Source of the DNA: Mycobacterium cookii
Lineage (GTDB): Bacteria > Actinomycetota > Actinomycetes > Mycobacteriales > Mycobacteriaceae
Assembly: GCF_010727945.1 (NCBI RefSeq)
Contig: NZ_AP022569.1
Coordinates: 372,001 to 436,000, forward strand
Direction: 5' to 3'
Length of the DNA: 64,000 bases
Numbering within the stretch: position 1 is the first letter of the stretch; each line of letters opens with the position of its first letter. The notes under the pieces were generated by a model. That model was not told the DNA's origin. It saw only the letters and a list, made by a program, of their open reading frames with translations, and did no database searches. Positions 1 to 8,955 of the stretch are shown here, piece after piece. The position numbers and the translations under genes were made by a program.

Positions 1-128
1 TTTGTTATCGCTGGGGGCGTCGATGTCAGACGTCACGGTGGTTCAGCTTAAATGACAACCCCGACAGCGCAGGCATATTGGCGACGGGAGGATAGGTCGC
101 GGGGTCATTTCTCAGGCCCTTAACAGGC

Positions 129-157
129 TTGACATTTCTTCGAACAAGAGTTCGAAT
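129..157 (+). promoter_or_regulatory. Candidate promoter of the radical SAM gene
   Basis: A TTGACA hexamer (129-134) lies 17 bp before TCGAAT (152-157). Transcription from this pair would begin at about 164-165, which is the ATG of the gene, so the message would be leaderless. This fits the lack of a clear Shine-Dalgarno before that ATG. The -10 hexamer is not canonical, so the call rests on the -35 and the spacing. Bases 1-128 hold no convincing gene. Confidence 0.5.
140..155. promoter_or_regulatory. LexA-binding SOS box
   Basis: The 16 bases TCGAAC-AAGA-GTTCGA are a perfect palindrome around a 4-bp centre and match the mycobacterial LexA consensus TCGAAC-N4-GTTCGA exactly. The box covers the spacer and -10 of the promoter at 129-157, so bound LexA would block RNA polymerase. 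From memory, the M. tuberculosis orthologue Rv2578c is also in the LexA regulon. Confidence 0.9.
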
Positions 158-164
158 AGTGGAC

Positions 165-1175
165 ATGCGGTGGGACGGGCAAAGCGTCAAGCTCGACGAC
201 GGCGCACTGCCCGGATTGGCGCGCATTGGCCTCGTTCGGAGCGTGCGCACGCCGCAGTTCGACGGCATCACATTTCACGAGGTGCTGTGCAAGTCCGCGC
301 TGAACAAGATTCCGCGCGCAGCGACACTTCCGTTCCAGTACACCGTCAACGGCTATCGCGGTTGCTCGCACGCCTGCCGATATTGTTTCGCTCGGCCAAC
401 CCACGAATACCTGAATATGGACTGTGGCAACGATTTCGACACGCAAGTGGTGGTGAAAACCAATGTCGTGGACGTGCTGCGCCACGAACTGAGCCGACCG
501 GCGTGGCAACGCCAGACGGTGGCGCTGGGCACCAATACCGATCCTTATCAGCGGGCCGAAGGGCGATATGCCTTGATGCCGGGGATTATCGGTGCGCTCG
601 CGGAATCGGGCACACCGCTGTCGATCCTGACCAAAGGCACGCTGTTACACCGCGATCTGCCGTTGATCGCCGACGCTGCCGGCCAGGTCCCGATCAGCCT
701 TGCCGTCTCGCTCGCTGTCGGTGATCCAGTACTACACAAGCAGGTCGAGCCGGGCACACCCAGCCCGCAGGCCCGCCTCGGACTGATCGCCGCGATCCGT
801 GAGGCCGGGCTGAGCTGTCACGTGATGGTGGCGCCGGTGCTGCCGTACCTGACTGATTCCACGGAGCAACTCGATGCACTGCTTCGTCAGATCGCAGCGG
901 CCGGAGCAAATGGCGTCACGGTGTTCGGCCTGCATTTGCGCGGGTCGACGCGAGGCTGGTTCATGTCGTGGCTGACGCGGGTCCACCCCCGGTTGGTGGG
1001 CCCGTACCGCGAGTTGTACCGGCGAGGAGCGTATTTGCCGCCGTCATATCGTGACGAGCTCAGGGCAAGGGCGGCTCCGCTCATCGCCGAACACGGCCTC
1101 GCCGGCGGGGAGCGGCGATTCGGCGCCGCTGCACCTCAGCGAGTCGCCGAAACGTATCAGCCGACGCTGTTTTGA
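165..1175 (+). CDS. Radical SAM protein, Rv2578c family (SplB-like)
   Basis: A 336-residue protein of the radical SAM superfamily, resembling Rv2578c and more distantly spore photoproduct lyase-like enzymes. The 4Fe-4S-binding cysteines are in CSHACRYC (C67, C71, C74 from this start). TNTDPYQ and a GVTVFGLHLR segment fit the partial TIM barrel. ATG 165 is preferred over an in-frame start at 129 because the earlier one lies in the -35 element, and the predicted transcript begins at 165. The exact SOS box upstream implies induction by DNA damage, but the substrate is unknown. It converges on the metallopeptidase gene with one base between the stop codons. Confidence 0.88.
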   Translation: MRWDGQSVKLDDGALPGLARIGLVRSVRTPQFDGITFHEVLCKSALNKIPRAATLPFQYTVNGYRGCSHACRYCFARPTHEYLNMDCGNDFDTQVVVKTNVVDVLRHELSRPAWQRQTVALGTNTDPYQRAEGRYALMPGIIGALAESGTPLSILTKGTLLHRDLPLIADAAGQVPISLAVSLAVGDPVLHKQVEPGTPSPQARLGLIAAIREAGLSCHVMVAPVLPYLTDSTEQLDALLRQIAAAGANGVTVFGLHLRGSTRGWFMSWLTRVHPRLVGPYRELYRRGAYLPPSYRDELRARAAPLIAEHGLAGGERRFGAAAPQRVAETYQPTLF

Positions 1176-1176
1176 C

Positions 1177-2055
1177 TCAGTTCAGATTCGGATCGCGGAA
1201 CGTATCGCACTGGTTGGGATCACCGGTCTGGTAGCCGACGGTAAACCAGTGCTGGCGCTGCTCTGAAGATCCGTGCGTCCACGACTCGGGATTGGTGCGG
1301 CCGGTGGCGGCCTTTTGGATGCGGTCATCGCCCACCGACGCCGCAGCCGACAGCGCGTCGGCAATGTCCTTGTCGCTCAGCGGTTCCAGGAAGGGCACCC
1401 CGGTGCTTTCCTGCTTGGTCGTCGAGGCGTAATGCGCCCACACCCCGGCGTAGCAGTCGGCCTGTAGCTCGGTGCGTACGCCGTTGCCGCCCGCGCCCTG
1501 CGCACCCTGCTGGGCGCGGCCCAGTGATCCCTGCAGGTCCTGAACGTGGTGTCCGAACTCGTGGGCGACCACGTACTCCTGTGCCAATGGTCCGCCGCTG
1601 GAACCGAATTGCGTACGCAGCACATCGAAGAAGCCGGTGTCGAAGTAGGCGGTTTGATCCACCGGGCAGTAGAAGGGCCCGACCTCGGTGCTGGCCGGAC
1701 CGCAGCCGGTGTTGACCTGACCGCTGAACAACCGGACATGCGGGCGGGTGTACCCGCGCATCAGCTGCTTCCATACCGCGTCCACCGAGTTACCGGTGGC
1801 GATGACGCGGCACTGGGCGTACTGGTTGGCGTCCGCGCCGGTCTTGCACTTGCTCAGATCGAATCCGGGCGCGACGTCCTGGGTGGTGTTCGTCGGCAGC
1901 TGATTCACCACCTTGCCGGGATCGACCCCGAGCAGCAGGGCCACTACAAGAAACAGCAGGCCGCCGAGCCCACCGCCGATGGCGATTCCCCGTCCGCCGC
2001 CGCCGGACGCCGACGTCGTGCTGGTGTCGATCTGCATACCCTCGTTGAAGGTCAT
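1177..2055 (-). CDS. Neutral zinc metallopeptidase (YpfJ family, Rv2575-like)
   Basis: A 292-residue membrane-anchored protein. A Gly-rich N-terminus is followed by one hydrophobic segment (about residues 24-44), so the rest is probably outside the membrane. The zinc site is HEFGHHVQ (H165, E166, H169), and the region before it has the conserved CGPASTEVGPFYCP segment with two cysteines that could form a disulfide. These are typical of the PF04228 neutral zinc metallopeptidases. The downstream LQADCYAGVWA segment is the usual third-ligand region. The gene diverges from the esterase gene across about 70 bp. Its substrates are not known. Confidence 0.9.
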   Translation of the reverse strand: MTFNEGMQIDTSTTSASGGGGRGIAIGGGLGGLLFLVVALLLGVDPGKVVNQLPTNTTQDVAPGFDLSKCKTGADANQYAQCRVIATGNSVDAVWKQLMRGYTRPHVRLFSGQVNTGCGPASTEVGPFYCPVDQTAYFDTGFFDVLRTQFGSSGGPLAQEYVVAHEFGHHVQDLQGSLGRAQQGAQGAGGNGVRTELQADCYAGVWAHYASTTKQESTGVPFLEPLSDKDIADALSAAASVGDDRIQKAATGRTNPESWTHGSSEQRQHWFTVGYQTGDPNQCDTFRDPNLN

Positions 2056-2126
2056 CGCACTCTCCGTTGCGTGTCTGTCGCGGCTGCCGGCCCGGCGAGA
2101 TCAGCTTTTCACACTACGATTCAGGC

Positions 2127-3632
2127 GTGCCCCGGGTTGCCGAAGTTCCCGCTCTCGCGCGGACGGTGGGGGGCGATCTGCGGGGCACGGTCGAAGGCGG
2201 CGTAGCGGTGTGGCGTGGCGTGCCATACGCCGAGCAACCGGTCGGCGAGCGGCGTTTCGCGGCGCCGGCGCCGCTGTCGCCGTGGTCGGGTGTGCGCGAC
2301 GCCGTCGAACACGCGCCGTTGCCGCTGCAGAGTCGCTCGATGGTGGCAGGCGACCGCAGGGACCCGAAAGTCCGCGACGAGGCCTGCCTGACGGTGACGG
2401 TGTGGTCGCCGGATGTGTCCGGCTCGCTGCCGGTGATGGTATGGATTCCGGGCGGAGCATTTCTCAACGGCGCGGGCCAACTCCAGCTCTACAACGGCGC
2501 GCGGTTGGCTGCCAACGGCAATGTCGTCGTGGTCAACGTCACCTACCGGGTCGGGGTGTTCGGCGGCTTCGAGCTCGGCGACCTCGGCGACGGCTTCGAT
2601 GACAACCTGTGCCTGCGCGACCAGATCGCCGCGCTGACTTGGGTGCGTGACAACATCGCCGCGTTCGGCGGCGATGCCAACCGGGTGACCGTATTCGGTG
2701 AATCCGCAGGCGCTACTTCAGTTTTGGCACTGATGGCCAGCCCGGCCGCAGCGGGGTTGTTCACCCGAGCGATTGCGCAGAGCCCCGCACTGCCGTTAAT
2801 CGCTGACCGCGCTACGCGTGCCGAGCAGTCCCACGAGTTTCTGCGTCGACTCGGTGTGACCACGGCGGAGGCGCATCTGCTCAAGGGACTGCCGCAGCGT
2901 GAATTGCGACGTGCGGCAGGGGAATTGCAACTCGCAAGTGTTGCATCGACGCCGACGCTGGCGCACGGGTTGACCTACGGGGTCGATCTGTTGCCGCGGC
3001 ATCCGATCGAGGCGGCGCAACTGGGCGCCATGCCCCGAATTCCGTTGATAATCGGTACAAATCGGCACGAGGCCGCGCTCTTCGCCAGAGACAAGCCCCC
3101 GATGTTGCCGACGACGCCGGCTACCATCGACCGCTATTTCGCACGGGTGGAACGGGATTCGCGGGACCGGATGCTCCAGGCCTACCCCGGCTATCCGCGA
3201 CGCCGGGCACGGGAAGCGGTTGGCGCCGACGTGATGTTTGTTGCGCCCATGTGGGCGTTCGCCGACGCCTACAGCGCACACGCGCCGACGTACGTCTATC
3301 GGTTCGATCACGCGTCTTGCACTCTGCGTGCGACGCGTCTAGGCGCGGTGCACGGCAGCGAGATTATTCACGTGTTGCATAGCTATGACTCGCATTTGGG
3401 CCGACGGCTGCACCCCTTGGGCACATGGCTGACGCCATCGGTGGGTCGCCGTATGCAGCGCACGTGGTCGAAATTCGCTACTGCACATACGTGTAACGAA
3501 CCATTTTGGTCGAAAGACTGGCCCCGTTACGAAATCCCGCAGCGGTTGACCCGCGTCATCGGGTCCTTCGGCGACGTCCTCAGCGCAGATCCGGACGTCG
3601 GACGTCGCTCGGCATGGCACGAAATCTCGTGA
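2127..3632 (+). CDS. Type B carboxylesterase
   Basis: An alpha/beta-hydrolase of the carboxylesterase type B family (501 residues from GTG 2127). The nucleophile elbow is GESAG with Ser193; the oxyanion-hole segment PGGAFLNGAG is near residues 108-117. The acid and His are probably in GTNRHEAALF and GAVHGSEIIHV. The reading frame stays open to ATG 2067, but residues before 2127 do not look like the family, so GTG is preferred with modest certainty. There is no signal peptide, so a cytoplasmic ester or amide hydrolase is likely. It begins the block (2127-7508) that separates the Rv2575- and Rv2574-like genes, which I recall as adjacent in M. tuberculosis. Confidence 0.85.
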   Translation: MPRVAEVPALARTVGGDLRGTVEGGVAVWRGVPYAEQPVGERRFAAPAPLSPWSGVRDAVEHAPLPLQSRSMVAGDRRDPKVRDEACLTVTVWSPDVSGSLPVMVWIPGGAFLNGAGQLQLYNGARLAANGNVVVVNVTYRVGVFGGFELGDLGDGFDDNLCLRDQIAALTWVRDNIAAFGGDANRVTVFGESAGATSVLALMASPAAAGLFTRAIAQSPALPLIADRATRAEQSHEFLRRLGVTTAEAHLLKGLPQRELRRAAGELQLASVASTPTLAHGLTYGVDLLPRHPIEAAQLGAMPRIPLIIGTNRHEAALFARDKPPMLPTTPATIDRYFARVERDSRDRMLQAYPGYPRRRAREAVGADVMFVAPMWAFADAYSAHAPTYVYRFDHASCTLRATRLGAVHGSEIIHVLHSYDSHLGRRLHPLGTWLTPSVGRRMQRTWSKFATAHTCNEPFWSKDWPRYEIPQRLTRVIGSFGDVLSADPDVGRRSAWHEIS

Positions 3633-3642
3633 CTCGAGCTAA

Positions 3643-3666
3643 GTTTCGGCTGAGAGCAGCCGAAAC
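3643..3666 (+). terminator. Hairpin downstream of the esterase gene
   Basis: Arms GTTTCGGCTG and CAGCCGAAAC pair perfectly over 10 bp around an AGAG loop, 10 bp after the esterase stop codon. No U-tract follows, only a TTTT a few bases on. This matches the tail-less hairpins proposed as terminators in mycobacteria, but activity cannot be judged from sequence. Confidence 0.55.
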
Positions 3667-3733
3667 GAGGCGTTTTGGCCAATACCGGTGGAACAAACAC
3701 GTCGCAGGGCGTATTTTGGGGCCCTAACGAAGA

Positions 3734-3739
3734 TAAAAT
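3734..3739 (+). promoter_or_regulatory. Possible -10 element before the KAS III-like gene
   Basis: TAAAAT in a locally AT-rich stretch, 29 bp before ATG 3769, fits the TAnnnT form of a sigma-A -10. No good -35 lies at the expected distance. Confidence 0.35.
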
Positions 3740-3768
3740 CAGAGTGGTTCTAGGGGATGGGAGCCGAA

Positions 3769-4818
3769 ATGTCTCAGAAATCCAGCGGGGAATCTCAGCT
3801 TCCGTGTATGTACATGTCCAGGCCTGCGGTCGTGATGCCAGAGACCGCCCTAGACAACGAGATGGTTCTGTCGCGGGTCCGGGAGAACTTCCGTGGTCCA
3901 GCATCGGAGTGGGATGCGATCGCACAGGGCATCGAGTACGTACTCGGGCGGTGTAACACCAAGGTCCGCTACGTCGACCCGGACCAGACGCTCTCGCCCG
4001 GTGAGTTTGCGTCTCGCGCGGCGACCGCCTGTCTATTCGAGAACGGCGTTGAAGCGTCCGACATCGACCTTCTGGTCTATGGGGGGATCGCCCGCGAGGC
4101 CTTCGAACCGGCGACTGCGTCCGAAGTTGCCGGACGGCTGGGGGCGACACCCCTGCACGCGTTCGACGTGACGTGCGCCTGCGCCGGACTTGTCGAGGCG
4201 CTGCACGTGGTCGCGGGTTACTTCGCTCTACATCCCGAGATCGAGACGGCGCTGGTTTGCGCCGGCGAACTCTGGCGTGACCGTGTCAGCTATGACCTGC
4301 AGTCGCTGGAGGACGTGGCCAACCTGGCTGCCGGCCTGACACTGGGCAACGCCGCCACCGCATTCCTGGTGACTCGCAACGCGCTGCCGGCGGGCAGCGC
4401 GCGGCTGATGGGCTTCCAGCACAAGACGCTGGCCGAGTACTACGACCTGTGCACGGCGCCGGTCGACGGCCACTTCGTGTCGCGCTCGAAGGAACTGTTC
4501 GCACTTGCGGTGCACGTCCCGGGGGAGATTCAGCGCCTTCTCGGGTCCGCCGGTTGGGCAGCCGAAGACGTCGACCACTACATTTTCCATCAGCCGAGCC
4601 AGGCCATCCTGGAGCGCGTATTCGGTGCGATCGGCGCGCGGCCCGAGGCGTGCGTGCACACCCACTCCCTGTACGGGAACACCGCCAGCACCTCGTGGGC
4701 GGTCGCCCTCAATCACCGCCTGAAGCACGGAACGGTCAACAACGGTGACAAACTTGTCATCGCAAGTGCAGCATCCGGCTTCACGATCGTGTGTGCCTCG
4801 GCAGTCTGGGAGAGCTAA
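3769..4818 (+). CDS. Beta-ketoacyl-ACP synthase III-like (FabH/thiolase fold)
   Basis: A condensing enzyme of about 349 residues. The KAS III triad is complete: Cys138 in TCACAG, His274 in FHQPSQ and Asn304 in YGNTAST. Such enzymes join an acyl-CoA to a malonyl thioester, or make related C-C or ester bonds. ATG 3769 has GGGAG five bases upstream; an in-frame ATG at 3757 has no spaced ribosome-binding site. The stop codon is followed directly by the ATG of a sulfotransferase (TAA then ATG), so the two are almost certainly co-translated. It is not the usual mycobacterial fabH neighbourhood, so a dedicated lipid or polyketide role is inferred. Confidence 0.82.
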   Translation: MSQKSSGESQLPCMYMSRPAVVMPETALDNEMVLSRVRENFRGPASEWDAIAQGIEYVLGRCNTKVRYVDPDQTLSPGEFASRAATACLFENGVEASDIDLLVYGGIAREAFEPATASEVAGRLGATPLHAFDVTCACAGLVEALHVVAGYFALHPEIETALVCAGELWRDRVSYDLQSLEDVANLAAGLTLGNAATAFLVTRNALPAGSARLMGFQHKTLAEYYDLCTAPVDGHFVSRSKELFALAVHVPGEIQRLLGSAGWAAEDVDHYIFHQPSQAILERVFGAIGARPEACVHTHSLYGNTASTSWAVALNHRLKHGTVNNGDKLVIASAASGFTIVCASAVWES

Positions 4819-5976
4819 ATGGGTCGTTACCTGCGCGTCTATGCGGTGATCGGCAAGACGTTCGGGTCGTGGTTCAAGCCCTTGGGCGTGTTCACGCTCC
4901 TGCAGGTGCGGCAGGTCATCTCGGCGACGACGCTGGGGCTCGACCACATCTTCTTCCCGCGGCACCGCAAGCAGGCGATCGACCGCCCGATCTTCATCAT
5001 CGGCAACCCGCGGAGTGGCACGACATTCCTGCATCGCTTCCTGTTGGGGGCCGGCGACATGGCGGCGTTGGAATTGTGGGAGATGCTGTTTCCCGCGATT
5101 ACCGCGCGCAAGCTGCTCGGCGGCATCGTGCCGCGGCTGGACAAGCTCAATCCCGCGCAGTATCACCCGTCGGACGTTCATGACACCAGCTTGCGTGGCA
5201 TCGAAACCGATGACGTGGCGTGGTTCTTCCGCACGATGGACGGCCCGTTCGCGTGGGCGTATTTTCTGGCTTGGCGCGACACCTGGGGGAGCGAGTTCTC
5301 TCGGCGTAACTTCGGGATCGATGGTGTGTCGGCTAAGGAAGAGAACCACTTCTTCAAGTATTACGAGGCGATCTGGCGAAGGAACCTGACCGCCAAAGGC
5401 GCGAACCGGATCCTGGTGAAGTCGAGCATGCTGGTGTTCCGTCTGGACGCGCTATTGCGGCGCTATCCCGACGCCCGACTGGTTTACATTGTGCGCGATC
5501 CGGTCGAGGTGATCCCTTCGGGAATGTCGCTGCTGGCCAGCGTGCTGGAGAACGGTTTCGACATCTGGAACCGCACCAGTAAAAAAGACCAAGACAAATG
5601 GCTGGAAAACCTCTACCAGGCGTCCGGCGATATGCTTCGCTACTTTCGTGACGCCGAGGTTGCCGGACGCATCCCGGAGAAGAACGTGTGCGTGGTTCGC
5701 TATGAGGACCTGCTCCAGAATCTCGAGCCCACAATGGCCCGAATTCTCGACTTCATCGAAATCAAGCCCAGCGCCGAATTCGAAGACGAGGTGCGCCAAC
5801 AGGCGGAAAAGCAGCGTGGCTACACAAGTCGTCACCAGCACTCGCCGGACAAATTCGGACTCGACCCCGAGCGCATCCGCGCCGACCTTGCCTTCGTATA
5901 CGACGCCTACGGCTTGTCGAATGAATCCCCTCACGTATCGGCATCGACCACAGAAATCCCAGAATCGCAGACCTGA
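4819..5976 (+). CDS. PAPS-dependent sulfotransferase
   Basis: A 385-residue sulfotransferase. The 5'-phosphosulfate loop is IIGNPRSGTTFLHR (about 60-73), and the 3'-phosphate site is VYIVRDPVEVIPSG (Arg226, Ser234). These would move sulfate from PAPS to a hydroxyl or amine of a small molecule or lipid. An early hydrophobic stretch could associate with membrane. It starts directly at the stop of the KAS III-like gene. The partner suggests that the acceptor is the product of that synthase, or a lipid derived from it, which is an inference. Mycobacteria are known to make sulfated lipids, but no known sulfolipid locus has this pair. Confidence 0.85.
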   Translation: MGRYLRVYAVIGKTFGSWFKPLGVFTLLQVRQVISATTLGLDHIFFPRHRKQAIDRPIFIIGNPRSGTTFLHRFLLGAGDMAALELWEMLFPAITARKLLGGIVPRLDKLNPAQYHPSDVHDTSLRGIETDDVAWFFRTMDGPFAWAYFLAWRDTWGSEFSRRNFGIDGVSAKEENHFFKYYEAIWRRNLTAKGANRILVKSSMLVFRLDALLRRYPDARLVYIVRDPVEVIPSGMSLLASVLENGFDIWNRTSKKDQDKWLENLYQASGDMLRYFRDAEVAGRIPEKNVCVVRYEDLLQNLEPTMARILDFIEIKPSAEFEDEVRQQAEKQRGYTSRHQHSPDKFGLDPERIRADLAFVYDAYGLSNESPHVSASTTEIPESQT

Positions 5977-5990
5977 AAGCGGGGCCAACC

Positions 5991-7508
5991 ATGGGTAAGC
6001 ACTCAGTGACGAGTCCTCACACGCCTTTGGCGCCCACACCTGTCGACGTACGACTCCACTTGGCTGCGGGCCAGGCGACGTCCGCGTCGAGTCGACGTTG
6101 GACCGTGCGCAATATCGGCGCCGCGGCCGGCGGACTGCTGGGGCTGGCGTTGCTGCCGTTGGCGGTCGCCAACGCCGACAACTACATAATCTTGCCCGAC
6201 GCTACTTCAGTTGAAACGATCACCGGCCTCTACGGACACGGATTCGACGGCGCCGACACCGCGCCGCCCGCGGTGACCGGGAGCATTCAGGGTGAGCAAC
6301 TGTTCAGCTACACCGACACCACGACCAACGCCACCGGGACGTTCTACGGATTCGAGAGCGTCTCCAACGATGGGTTGGGTGACATCAACACCGAGGTGTA
6401 CGTCGCACCGACGCCCGAGACGGGTTACTACAGCGGTGCGGGAGGCACTGACGCACCGCCGGTCGGGTCGGTCTTCGACTCGTACAGCTACGGCAACGGC
6501 GCCGGTACCAGCGTGTACTCCGCGATACCCGACGGCCACGGCACAGCCACCGTGACAGACACGCTGGTCAGCTCCACCGGGAACGTCAGCGCCCCGACCA
6601 CGTTTGACGCGGCCGACGGGCCGGCCGTCTATGCCGCCCCGGTGATCATCGGTAACAGCGGCACCATGCAAGCCATTGGCTCCCAAACGGTTACGTCGAT
6701 CAGCGGGATACCGCCGCTGACGGCGGCGCTGCAGGGCACCCAGGATTTCAGCTTCTTCAACTCGGCCGGGACACTGGTCGGCACAGTTGGCACGGTCGAC
6801 ACGACGACGTCGGACGGCGCCGGCACCTTCACCGAGGCCGTCCTGGTGACAAACGACCTCTCCGGCACAGTCGGTGCCACCGGGGCCGACATCCCGGCGG
6901 CCGGATCGATTTACAACACCATCGATTTCTACGGCTCCGACAACATCTATTCCGACATCGTCACGCCGAGTGGGAACCACTTCACGGACACCCTTCAGAC
7001 CAGCATGGGCACCTTCATCATCCCCGTCGCTTTCGACGCGGCCAAAGCCGAAACCATCAGCAATTCGCCGGTCTCATTCTCGAACGGGATGACCTTTACC
7101 CCGACCGATGCGTTGAATTTCACTGGTATCAACGGACTTCCGCCGGTGGACGTGGGTATTCAGGGCGGCCAGGACTTCAGTTTCACCGACGGCACGCTCG
7201 GCTCCGGCACGTTCACCGCTGACGTCACCAACACGTTGGACGATTTCAACGACCAAACCGAGGCGATATTGGTCACTCAATCATCGGACCCGGCCGTCCT
7301 ACCGGTGGGCTCGGAGTTCGAGATCGTCAACTTCGGCTACGGATTTGAGAGTCTCTACTCCGATATCGCCTCGGCGGGCGGCCAGAACGTGATCACCGAG
7401 ACACTGGTGACCCCGTTGGGTGACATCAGCCTTCCGCCACCGTTCGACGCCGCGGCGGGTCTCTTCAGCGATATGTTCAGCGTCTTCGCCGGCGGCGGAG
7501 CGCTGTAG
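5991..7508 (+). CDS. Exported protein with three ~130-residue repeats
   Basis: A 505-residue protein that I cannot assign to a named family. A long basic N-region with SSRRW (residues 33-37) precedes a hydrophobic stretch and an AxA site (VANA then DNY, cleavage near residue 62), so Sec or possibly Tat export is likely. The mature part has three diverged repeats (about residues 70-205, 220-350 and 365-495). Each has a QGEQLFS/QGTQDFS/QGGQDFS strand, a GSxF/GSIY turn, an IYSDI/VYSAI/LYSDI strand, and ends in FDAA. It is rich in Thr, Ser, Gly and Asp and looks beta-stranded, like a surface protein. It lies 14 bp after the sulfotransferase gene and may share its transcript. Confidence 0.75.
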   Translation: MGKHSVTSPHTPLAPTPVDVRLHLAAGQATSASSRRWTVRNIGAAAGGLLGLALLPLAVANADNYIILPDATSVETITGLYGHGFDGADTAPPAVTGSIQGEQLFSYTDTTTNATGTFYGFESVSNDGLGDINTEVYVAPTPETGYYSGAGGTDAPPVGSVFDSYSYGNGAGTSVYSAIPDGHGTATVTDTLVSSTGNVSAPTTFDAADGPAVYAAPVIIGNSGTMQAIGSQTVTSISGIPPLTAALQGTQDFSFFNSAGTLVGTVGTVDTTTSDGAGTFTEAVLVTNDLSGTVGATGADIPAAGSIYNTIDFYGSDNIYSDIVTPSGNHFTDTLQTSMGTFIIPVAFDAAKAETISNSPVSFSNGMTFTPTDALNFTGINGLPPVDVGIQGGQDFSFTDGTLGSGTFTADVTNTLDDFNDQTEAILVTQSSDPAVLPVGSEFEIVNFGYGFESLYSDIASAGGQNVITETLVTPLGDISLPPPFDAAAGLFSDMFSVFAGGGAL

Positions 7509-7515
7509 GCCGACG

Positions 7516-8028
7516 CTAACCCTGCGGCGTCACCGCGAACCGCTCGTCGGTGTAGCGGCGCAGGTTGGCCAGAAAGCGACGGAAGGCCAGATTCAACACC
7601 GGCCGGACCACGAACATCGCAATCTTGGCCGGCCCCAACGGTTTTTGCGCCAGTGTCCAGGTCAGTCGGCAGCCGCCGGGAATGACCTCGACCCGGTAGT
7701 CTTCGGCGAAAGCGCCGACGGCCTTCGTTGAGCAGCTGTTGAACCGAAAAGCCATGCGCGTGAACGGTTCCCAGACAAGATACTCCTCATCGCCGACAAT
7801 GCCGCCGCGCATGTCGACAGTCCTTGTGGTGCCCACACCCCGGGGCTCAGGGCTGGTCCAGGTGACGTTGGTGATCACGCTCGCCCAGCGCGGCCAGGAC
7901 CCCGCGTCGGCGAGTACTTCGAACACCTGCTCGGGCGTGATGGCGAGATCGACGCTGTTGGTGAAGCGGTACGGCGCGCTCTCGGTGAAGCTCACGTCGA
8001 CGCGTTCGCAGGGAAACAACGTGGTCAT
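7516..8028 (-). CDS. SRPBCC/START-like protein (Rv2574-like)
   Basis: A 170-residue helix-grip protein: YRFTNSVDLAITPEQVFEVL opens the fold, and the WPRWASVI segment and a C-terminal helix (RRFLANLRRYTDERF) close it. Such proteins bind hydrophobic ligands and resemble polyketide cyclases, but this family has no settled reaction. It lies 45 bp downstream of the PanE-like gene on the same strand, the order recalled for Rv2573-Rv2574, so the two are probably co-transcribed. Confidence 0.8.
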   Translation of the reverse strand: MTTLFPCERVDVSFTESAPYRFTNSVDLAITPEQVFEVLADAGSWPRWASVITNVTWTSPEPRGVGTTRTVDMRGGIVGDEEYLVWEPFTRMAFRFNSCSTKAVGAFAEDYRVEVIPGGCRLTWTLAQKPLGPAKIAMFVVRPVLNLAFRRFLANLRRYTDERFAVTPQG

Positions 8029-8073
8029 CGGCGATCCTCCTGGGCTCGCAGTCTAGAGAGCTGGCCATCCTCA

Positions 8074-8955
8074 TCAGCCGGGGCCGTCGCCGGCCGCGGC
8101 CAGCAGTGGCACGAGGATGTCGCTGATCGGCGTGGCGATTCCATGCGAGCGCGCTTTTCGGATGATCACCCCGTTGCGGATGTCCCACTCCAGCGGGCGG
8201 CCGGCCTCGCGATCGGCCAGCATCGACGTGCCCATATCGGTTGGCGCCGAACGGAACATCTGCACGGTGCCGTCGGCGACGTCGTCGCCCAGCTGAGCTC
8301 CCTCCGCGCGGGCGACCTCCAGACATTCGCCGGCATACCGCCTTGCGAGTTCGGCGACGTCGTCGCGGCGGAACATGCCGGATCGGCGTCCGGTGAGCAC
8401 CATCAGGCCGGCGACCGCGTTGACCAACAACTTGCGCCACGCGGCCGTGACGAAGTCGGGATCGCAGTCGGCGGTACCGCCGGCGTGGCGCCACAGGTCG
8501 GCGAACGTGGTTGCCGCAGGCCCGGTGGGCAGCGCCAGCCGGGCCTCGCCGCGCAGTCGCACCCAGCCGTCGGGCTGGGTCTCGGCCGAAAACCAGACAA
8601 TGCCGGGGATGACGGTCGACGACGGGCAGTGTGGCTGCACCATCTCCACCTGCTCGACACCGTTCTGCAGCACCACGACGATGGTGTGTTCGTCGCACAG
8701 CCGGGCCAGCCACCGGGCCGCGTCGGCGTTCTGGGTCGTCTTGACCGCCAGCAACACCACCCCAACCGGCTTGGTGATGACGGCGGGATCGGTGGTGACC
8801 GGGCCGGGCACCACGATCGGATCGCCCTCGTCGGGACGCAATTCGGTGCGCGGTCTCGGCGTCCGCCCGCAGACCAGCACCCGGTTGCCGGCGGCGGACA
8901 GGTACGCCGCGGCCGTCGTACCGACAGCTCCGGGACCGACCACTGCAATATCCAT
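8074..8955 (-). CDS. 2-dehydropantoate 2-reductase family protein (Rv2573-like)
   Basis: A 293-residue NADP-dependent reductase. The Rossmann motif is [10 protein letters not shown] at residues 5-14. [19 protein letters not shown] and the helical C-terminal domain with KLLVNAVAG follow the ketopantoate reductase/PanE layout; Lys in the last segment is the usual catalytic residue. The canonical reaction is ketopantoate to pantoate for CoA synthesis. Bacterial genomes often have several homologues with other 2-oxo acid substrates, so panE is not asserted. It is divergent from aspS with 64 bp between start codons. Confidence 0.82.
   Translation of the reverse strand: MDIAVVGPGAVGTTAAAYLSAAGNRVLVCGRTPRPRTELRPDEGDPIVVPGPVTTDPAVITKPVGVVLLAVKTTQNADAARWLARLCDEHTIVVVLQNGVEQVEMVQPHCPSSTVIPGIVWFSAETQPDGWVRLRGEARLALPTGPAATTFADLWRHAGGTADCDPDFVTAAWRKLLVNAVAGLMVLTGRRSGMFRRDDVAELARRYAGECLEVARAEGAQLGDDVADGTVQMFRSAPTDMGTSMLADREAGRPLEWDIRNGVIIRKARSHGIATPISDILVPLLAAAGDGPG

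Noticed and set aside
1..128. 3' end of a gene on the minus strand at the left edge
   Set aside because: The open frame has no identifiable content, and the divergent SOS-type promoter makes a non-coding region more likely.
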